Shown in pieces: positions 36,262 through 41,220 of a stretch of 41,220 nt of DNA; within the stretch, counting starts at the first letter, position 1; the number at the start of each line of letters is the position of its first letter. The translations under genes and the position numbers were made by a program. The DNA comes from Actinobacteria bacterium UBA2286. GTDB taxonomy: Bacteria; Actinomycetota; Coriobacteriia; Anaerosomatales; Anaerosomataceae. The stretch spans positions 1 through 41,220 of the forward strand of contig DDWM01000046.1 in assembly GCA_002345925.1 (NCBI GenBank), given 5' to 3'. Under the pieces are notes generated by a model. That model was not told where the DNA came from and did not search any database. It saw only the letters and a list, made by a program, of their open reading frames with translations.

Positions 36262-36372
36262 GATTCCCCCTCAACCGTTGGTACCTATTTGCCCCCAATT
36301 GGTCATGCTGCCACATGCCAGAGGTTGAGATAACCCCGCCTGGACGAAGATTCTCACAGCAATTTCTTGCCT

Positions 36373-36388
36373 GAAACCTAGATGAAAC
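36373..36388 (+). promoter_or_regulatory. Candidate GlnR-type box upstream of glnA
   Basis: GAAAC (36373-36377), 6 bp, GAAAC (36384-36388) fits half-site spacing described for actinobacterial GlnR boxes (GTnAC-n6-GAAAC). It lies 90 bp before glnA, and a GlnR-like gene follows glnA. The rest of 36262-36477 holds AT-richer promoter-like sequence (TAGAGT, TACTAG) but no clear -35/-10 pair or second gene. Confidence 0.5.
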
Positions 36389-36477
36389 ATTCGGAGCTTA
36401 GAGTACTAGCGGTAGCGTCAAAGATACGCGAGTCGGATAGCCGTTCGCGTAAGGTACTTAATCGAGGAGGAATGGGA

Positions 36478-37812
36478 ATGGCAGCGCAGTTCGATAAAGA
36501 TTATGTGATCAAGAGCGTCGAGGAGCGAAACATCCGTTTCGTCCGTTTCTGGTTCACCGACGTTCTCGGCTTCCTGAAGTCGTTCGCCGTCACCGACACC
36601 GAGCTTGAGGGTGCATTTGACGAGGGTATGGGCTTTGATGGTTCGTCCATCGACGGCTTCACGCGCATCCAGGAGTCGGACATGATCGCGTTCCCTGATC
36701 CGTCCACCTTCCAGTCCCTCCCGTGGCGCCCGCAGGCCGCAGACGGCGTTGGCCGTATGTTCTGCGACATCGTCAAGCCGAACGGCGAGCCGTTCGAGGG
36801 CGATCCCCGCTACGCGCTCAAGCGCGTTCTCAAGAAGGCCGCCGACATGGGCTACACCATGTATGTCGGTCCCGAGCTTGAGTACTTCTACTTCGCCGAT
36901 TCCGATGGCACCGAGTTCCTGGACAAGGGCGGCTACTTCGACCTGACTCCGCTCGACGTGGCATCCGACCTTCGCCGCGAGACCGTGCTCACCCTTGAGA
37001 AGCTCGGCATTCCGGTCGAGTACTCGCACCACGAGGTTGCGCCTTCGCAGCACGAGATCGACCTTCGCTACCAAGATGCACTGACCATGGCCGATGCGGT
37101 CATGACCTATCGCCTCACGGTCAAGGAAGTCGCATACGCCAACGGCGTGTACGCGACCTTCATGCCCAAGCCTGTTGGCGGCATCAACGGTTCTGGTATG
37201 CACGTCCACCAGTCGCTGTTCAACAAGGACGGCAATGCGTTCTTCGACGCCAGCATGCCCGGCAACCTGAGCCAGGTCTGCCGTTGGTACATCGCCGGTC
37301 TTCTCAAGTACGCCCCCGAGTTCTGCGCGATCACCAACCCGCTCGTGAACTCTTACAAGCGTCTCATCCCCGGCTACGAGGCTCCTGTCTACGTGTCGTG
37401 GGCGCAGGCCAACCGCTCCGCTATGGTGCGCGTGCCGCTGTACAAGCCCGGCAAAGAGGCTGCAACCCGCCTCGAGCTCCGCTCGCCGGACCCGTCGTGC
37501 AACCCGTACCTCGCGTTCGCGGTCATGCTCGGCGCTGGCCTCAAGGGTATCGAAGAGCAGCTTGAGCTTATGCCCGAGGCGACCAACGACATCTTCGAGA
37601 TGTCCGAGGCAGAGCTGAAGGAAGCCAACATCGCAATGCTTCCGGAGAACCTTGGTGCAGCGATCAAGCTGTTCGAGGAGTCCGAGACGATGAAGGAGAT
37701 CCTCGGCGATCACATCCACGAGTTCTACGTGGAGAACAAGAAGGCCGAGTGGGCCGACTACATCAAGGATGTCTCGCAGTGGGAGCTTGACCGGTACCTC
37801 GCGGTTATCTAG
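36478..37812 (+). CDS. glnA: Glutamine synthetase, type I
   Basis: Glutamine synthetase joins ammonia to glutamate using ATP, the central step of nitrogen assimilation. The 444-residue length and lack of the adenylylation-loop tyrosine motif (NLYDLP) place it in the GSI-alpha branch, normally controlled by feedback and transcription. Visible motifs are FDGSSIDGFTRIQESDM (about residues 50-66), GPELEYFYF, the ATP-site KPVGGINGSGMHVHQSL and NRSAMVRVPLY. ATG 36478 is chosen over ATG 36472 because GAGGAGGA (36463-36470) is 8 bases upstream of it. A candidate GlnR box precedes it and a hairpin terminator follows. Confidence 0.97.
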   Translation: MAAQFDKDYVIKSVEERNIRFVRFWFTDVLGFLKSFAVTDTELEGAFDEGMGFDGSSIDGFTRIQESDMIAFPDPSTFQSLPWRPQAADGVGRMFCDIVKPNGEPFEGDPRYALKRVLKKAADMGYTMYVGPELEYFYFADSDGTEFLDKGGYFDLTPLDVASDLRRETVLTLEKLGIPVEYSHHEVAPSQHEIDLRYQDALTMADAVMTYRLTVKEVAYANGVYATFMPKPVGGINGSGMHVHQSLFNKDGNAFFDASMPGNLSQVCRWYIAGLLKYAPEFCAITNPLVNSYKRLIPGYEAPVYVSWAQANRSAMVRVPLYKPGKEAATRLELRSPDPSCNPYLAFAVMLGAGLKGIEEQLELMPEATNDIFEMSEAELKEANIAMLPENLGAAIKLFEESETMKEILGDHIHEFYVENKKAEWADYIKDVSQWELDRYLAVI

Positions 37813-37842
37813 AACTCTCTCAGCTTGATTAGATTTTCGGCA

Positions 37843-37882
37843 ATGGTGCCGGGCGGGAGTCTTCCGTCCGGCACCATGCTTT
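37843..37882 (+). terminator. Terminator hairpin after glnA
   Basis: ATGGTGCCGG (37843-37852) and CCGGCACCAT (37868-37877) form a perfect 10-bp stem, followed by GCTTTCC. The T-run is short. It separates glnA from the GlnR-like gene. Confidence 0.75.
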
Positions 37883-37910
37883 CCGAAGACGCGAGGGAGG
37901 CGGTAGAATC

Positions 37911-38582
37911 ATGCACATGAAGAGCGCATTCTTGGCCTCAGATGATGTACACACCCTCGCCTGGATGCGCGAGGCGCTAGCTCGTCTCGATGTCGAGGTG
38001 ACCGAGATATCGCCGGCCGACATACGGTCCAGTCTTGCCAGTTCAAGCGCCGATCTCGTTGTCGTAGACGGCGGTCGTTCCCCCGAGGTCCTCGCGGGCA
38101 TCATCGAGACCTCTGCACCCGAGAGCGGGGACGCAAGGCTGCTGTTGATCGTGGAGCCTGAGGCGTTGGATTCATTGCGGCTTCCCGTTCGCGTCACGAG
38201 TGATTTCCTCGTGCGTGGCTCCTCGGCAAGTGAGCTTGCTGCTCGTGCGCGAGCGCTCTTGTGGCCGGGCGAGGAAGTGTCCTTGCAAGAGGTCATCCGC
38301 GTTGACGACCTCACGCTGAACCTGGCAACGTATCAGGCATATATCTCAGGTGTAGCGCTAGAGTTCACATACCTCGAGTACGCGCTGTTCATGTTCCTGG
38401 TGACGCACCCAAATCGCGTCTATAGCCGAGAAGTCCTGCTTCGCCGGGTGTGGGGAAGCGACTACTTCGGCGGCTCACGGACGGTAGACGTTCACGTGAG
38501 GCGCGTGCGCTCCAAGCTCGGGCCCGAGACCTCCAGGCGGCTTGAGACCGTGCGCAACGTGGGCTACCTCTGGCAGAGCTAG
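37911..38582 (+). CDS. GlnR-like atypical response regulator (OmpR-type DNA-binding)
   Basis: This 223-residue protein has an N-terminal receiver-like half (residues 1 to about 120) and a C-terminal winged helix (LEFTYLEYALFMFLVTHPNRVYSREVLLRRVWGSDYFGGSRTVDVHVRRVRSKLG). The DYFGGSRTVDVHVRR block is typical of actinobacterial GlnR/OmpR regulators, in which the receiver is often unphosphorylated. Here the acidic pocket is not well conserved (LVVVDGGRS), supporting an atypical receiver. The position next to glnA supports a role in nitrogen control. GAGGGAGG serves ATG 37911; alternatively ATG 37917 lies 7 bases after TAGAAT and could be leaderless. Confidence 0.85.
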   Translation: MHMKSAFLASDDVHTLAWMREALARLDVEVTEISPADIRSSLASSSADLVVVDGGRSPEVLAGIIETSAPESGDARLLLIVEPEALDSLRLPVRVTSDFLVRGSSASELAARARALLWPGEEVSLQEVIRVDDLTLNLATYQAYISGVALEFTYLEYALFMFLVTHPNRVYSREVLLRRVWGSDYFGGSRTVDVHVRRVRSKLGPETSRRLETVRNVGYLWQS

Positions 38583-39175
38583 GCGACCTCGCCCGGCTTC
38601 TCTACCACGCCGATGAATCGGTAGTCGGCTTTCTTGAGGCGCTCACAGTGTCCCTTGATGCCTTGGCGCTCCATGAAAGCGCACATCTCTTCCGGAGTCA
38701 GGAACGCGCCTGGTTCGCCGAGCAACTTCTCGCCGACGACGATGAGCCACATCAAGATCCCACGCGGATCGAGCTCGAGCACGAGCACCTGCCCGCCATT
38801 TCTCACGACGCGAGCGAACTCCATCACGGCTCCCGGCTGATCGCGGAAGTGGTGAAACGCGTCCGAGACCACTACCGCGTCAAACGCGCTGCTGGGAAAC
38901 GGCATCATCTCGGCCATACCTGAGACGGCGCTGACCCGGTCATGTGTTGGAACGTGATCGAGCATCTGCGGCGTCGGGTCGAGAACCGTGACCGAGGCGT
39001 CGAGTGCCTCGGCGAGCAGGACCGCGAGCTGTCCTGCGCCTCCACCAACGTCGAGAACGCGCCCGCCGGGCTCCACAGAGGGTCTGAGCCACTCGGCGAT
39101 CTCATCCGCATCAAGCGCCGTGAAGCGGTCGCCAAAGCGGCGAACCAGAGGTGCTGCCCAATTGAAGAAGCCCAT
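38579..39175 (-). CDS. SAM-dependent methyltransferase, UbiE/ArsM-like class I
   Basis: This 198-residue enzyme has the class I methyltransferase fold: RVLDVGGGAGQLAVLLAEAL (motif I, about residues 43-62), VTVLDPTPQMLDHV, SGMAEMMPFPSSAFDAVVVSDAFHHF, and a late VRNGGQVLVLELDP. The substrate is unknown. ATG 39175 (MGFFNWAAP) is chosen because upstream sequence in the same frame is the antisense of polA. It is divergent from polA with a 28-bp gap, and its stop overlaps that of the GlnR-like gene. Confidence 0.9.
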   Translation of the reverse strand: MGFFNWAAPLVRRFGDRFTALDADEIAEWLRPSVEPGGRVLDVGGGAGQLAVLLAEALDASVTVLDPTPQMLDHVPTHDRVSAVSGMAEMMPFPSSAFDAVVVSDAFHHFRDQPGAVMEFARVVRNGGQVLVLELDPRGILMWLIVVGEKLLGEPGAFLTPEEMCAFMERQGIKGHCERLKKADYRFIGVVEKPGEVA

Positions 39176-39190
39176 GTCGGTTCTCTCCGG

Positions 39191-39203
39191 TAGAATCACT
39201 GCT
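39191..39203 (+). promoter_or_regulatory. -10 box of polA, probable leaderless start
   Basis: TAGAAT (39191-39196) lies 7 bases before the polA ATG and there is no Shine-Dalgarno between them. Transcription would begin at or next to the start codon. TAGAAT before 37917 and TACACT before the gene ending at 34750 have the same 7-base spacing. Confidence 0.6.
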
Positions 39204-41220
39204 ATGGATAAACGTACCCTAGCCGTCATTGACGGCAACAGTCTGCTACACCGGGCGTTCCACGGACTCCCGCCAACGATGACCGCGCCTGACGGGCGGC
39301 CGACTAACGCCGTGTTCGGCTTCACCTCTATGTTGGTGAAGATGGCCACCGAATTGCGCCCTGATGCCGTTGTGGTCGCCTTCGATCTCGGCAAACCAGC
39401 GTTTCGGACCGAGGCGCTCGCGGTGTACAAGATCCACCGCCCGCCAACTGCCGATGAGCTGCGCGTGCAGTTCCCGATGGTCAAAGAAGTCATCAGCGCC
39501 CTCGGCGTACCGATCGTCGAAGTGGCAGGCTGGGAAGGTGACGACATTCTCGGCACGCTTGCTGTGCGCGGTGCCGCCGCCGGGATGCGCGTGCTGCTTG
39601 TCACGGGCGACAAGGACGCGCTCCAGTTGGTGAACGAGAACGTGCAGGTCGTGAGCACCAAGAAGGGCATTACCGACATCTTTGTGTACGACACGGATGC
39701 GGTGATCGAGCGGTACGGAATCGGGCCCGGACAGGTTGTGGATTTCCTCGGCCTGAAGGGCGACCCGTCGGACAACATCCCGGGTGTGCCGGGCGTGGGG
39801 GAGAAGACCGCCGCCAAGCTGCTGCAAGAGTACGGCACGCTTGAGGCTGTTCTCGAGGCTGCGCCGGGGATCAAAGGCAAGCTCGGCGAGAACCTGCGCG
39901 CGCATCGCGACGACGCACTGGCGAGCCGCCTTGTGGCGACGATCCGCTGCGACGTGCCCTTCGAACTCGACCTGGATGCCATCCGTTTCGGTGATTTTGA
40001 TGCCGAGGAGATCCTGCGGGTCTTCTCGGAGTTCTCGTTCATCTCGCTCGCGGATCGTGTCTTCGCGCTCGCGAAGCGCCTAGGCACTCCTGCGCGCACA
40101 AGCGATGAGGCCCCAGCCGAGCCGAGCGCGGATGCAATCGAGTGGACGGTGCTCAAGGGCGGTGCCGCGCGCGATTGGGCGGATACGCTCGTCGCTTCGG
40201 CGCCCGAAGGTTGGATCGGCGTGGCGGCCGGCGACGGGGGCGGCGAGTGCCTCTTCGTCGTCGAGCGCGAGATCGCCGTGGCGCATGGCGGAACCGTTGC
40301 GACGCTGACAGGTGGCGGCGCAGATGCGATCTGGCATGCGCTTCTCGGCAAGTGTGCGATTGCGGCTGCCGACATGAAGGCGCTTGTGGAGTCGGATTGC
40401 GCTCCCGGGAGCGTCGCCGTGCGCGATCACAGCGGCAGCGATGCGCTCGACCCCGCGCGGCTCTTCGACTGCGGTGTGGCGGCGTACACGCTGGCGTCCA
40501 ACAAGTCGAGCTACGACTTGCAGACGCTTGCGGGGGAGTATCTCGGCAGACGGCTACCTGACGGCGCGACAGCGGCAGATGCCGCTGCGGCGGTGGCTGA
40601 ACTCGCACCGATTCTTGAGGCCGAGCTCACGCGCACCGACTCACTCGACGTCTACCGTCGCTGCGAGGTCGACCTCATCCCGGTGCTCGTGCGCATGGAG
40701 GAGGTCGGCGTTGGCCTTGATCGCGGCGTGCTCGGAGCTCTTGCTGCCGAGACGGGCGCGGCCATAGAGCAGCTGCGAGCCGAAATCCTCTCGCTCGCAG
40801 GCTTCGAATTCAACGTGGATTCCCCCAAGCAGCTTGGCGAGGTGCTCTTCGAGAAGCTGGGGCTCCCCTCGGGCAAGCGCACCAAGACCGGCTACTCTAC
40901 TGACGCGTCGGTGCTGGGCGGACTCGTAGAGGGCTTCCCGATTGCCGGCAAGATCTTGGAGTACCGCGAACTCACCAAGCTCAAGAGCACGTACATCGAC
41001 GCGCTGCCGCGCATGGTCGGCGAGGACGGGCGACTGCACACGTCGTTCAACCAGACGGTCGCGGCGACCGGGCGGCTCTCCAGCAGCAACCCGAACCTGC
41101 AGAACATCCCCGTACGAAGCGGGCTCGGACTGCGCATACGCGCTGCGTTCGTGCCGGCGCAGGCGGGGGACCTGATGGTCTCGGCAGATTATTCGCAGAT
41201 CGAACTCAGGGTGCTGGCGC
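39204..41220 (+). CDS. polA: DNA polymerase I (5' part, cut by the window end)
   Basis: This gene encodes DNA polymerase I, which fills gaps and removes RNA primers. The visible 672 codons include the 5' nuclease (MDKRTLAVIDGNSLLHRAFHG; GWEGDDILGTLA; TGDKDALQLV; LKGDPSDNIPGVPGVGEKTAAKLL), a degraded 3'-5' exonuclease-like middle without the usual acidic metal-binding residues, and the start of the polymerase domain (TGRLSSSNPNLQNIPVR, ADYSQIELRVLA, motif A). The rest lies outside the window. It is divergent from the methyltransferase gene and probably leaderless. Confidence 0.97.
   Translation, partial: MDKRTLAVIDGNSLLHRAFHGLPPTMTAPDGRPTNAVFGFTSMLVKMATELRPDAVVVAFDLGKPAFRTEALAVYKIHRPPTADELRVQFPMVKEVISALGVPIVEVAGWEGDDILGTLAVRGAAAGMRVLLVTGDKDALQLVNENVQVVSTKKGITDIFVYDTDAVIERYGIGPGQVVDFLGLKGDPSDNIPGVPGVGEKTAAKLLQEYGTLEAVLEAAPGIKGKLGENLRAHRDDALASRLVATIRCDVPFELDLDAIRFGDFDAEEILRVFSEFSFISLADRVFALAKRLGTPARTSDEAPAEPSADAIEWTVLKGGAARDWADTLVASAPEGWIGVAAGDGGGECLFVVEREIAVAHGGTVATLTGGGADAIWHALLGKCAIAAADMKALVESDCAPGSVAVRDHSGSDALDPARLFDCGVAAYTLASNKSSYDLQTLAGEYLGRRLPDGATAADAAAAVAELAPILEAELTRTDSLDVYRRCEVDLIPVLVRMEEVGVGLDRGVLGALAAETGAAIEQLRAEILSLAGFEFNVDSPKQLGEVLFEKLGLPSGKRTKTGYSTDASVLGGLVEGFPIAGKILEYRELTKLKSTYIDALPRMVGEDGRLHTSFNQTVAATGRLSSSNPNLQNIPVRSGLGLRIRAAFVPAQAGDLMVSADYSQIELRVLA

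Noticed and set aside
36418..37719. A long - strand frame opposite glnA
   Set aside because: glnA is certain and its codon bias leaves an open antisense frame; no motif or ribosome binding site supports a gene.
38579..40375. A 598-residue - strand open frame covering polA
   Set aside because: Only its last third (39175 to 38579) is a real methyltransferase. The upstream part is Ser/Arg/Pro-rich antisense of the polA coding frame with no start signal.

Overview
The window is high-GC DNA, most likely from an actinobacterium, with a Coriobacteriia-like lineage as my best guess. The reasons are frequent GTG and TTG starts, several genes that look leaderless, DUF2510 tails, cell-wall-binding type 2 (CWB2) repeats, and a class I-alpha glutamine synthetase next to an actinobacterial GlnR-type regulator. 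The species cannot be fixed from the sequence.

Two very different regions meet near position 31,800. From 1 to about 30,950 the DNA is accessory. It is a string of short, mostly + strand genes separated by imperfect palindromes of roughly 60-95 bp. These end in GTTAGC, GTTAGAC or GTTAGGC, are preceded by CAAATGC or CAAACAC, and begin with a matching CTAAC-type box. This is the architecture of integron attC sites. I see about a dozen recognisable sites plus several truncated or degenerate ones, and no integron integrase in the window. The cargo fits cassettes: a HigBA toxin-antitoxin pair, PH/DUF2510 proteins, an Ltp-type surface protein, two TetR regulators each next to a membrane protein and clear operators, methyltransferases, VanZ-like and CPBP membrane proteins, an ABC exporter whose ATPase gene carries an in-frame amber codon, DUF1801, DUF2200, DUF3795 and GNAT proteins, and many small membrane proteins. 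Broken duplicate gene ends (VanZ, DUF4386 and a 119-bp repeat) show ongoing decay and recombination.

Embedded in this region, in the opposite orientation (17,743-23,082, - strand), is a 1,779-residue secreted protein. It joins a multicopper oxidase, interrupted by three CWB2 repeats, to a fibronectin type III domain and a di-haem MauG/cytochrome c peroxidase domain. It is the most unusual single gene here and may be a cell-wall-anchored redox enzyme.

From about 31,800 to the right end the DNA looks like ordinary chromosome: two bacterial PH-domain membrane proteins (YdbS/YdbT-like), a secreted coiled-coil plus double-psi beta-barrel protein, a 50-residue membrane protein, a trypsin-like protease pair, glnA with a candidate GlnR box, a GlnR-like regulator, a methyltransferase, and the first 672 codons of polA, which runs off the end of the window.

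Cassette genes run left to right and core genes lie to the right, so an integrase, if one exists, should lie left of position 1. The leftmost attC sites are among the most intact and many sites further right are degraded, which fits newer cassettes being added from the left.
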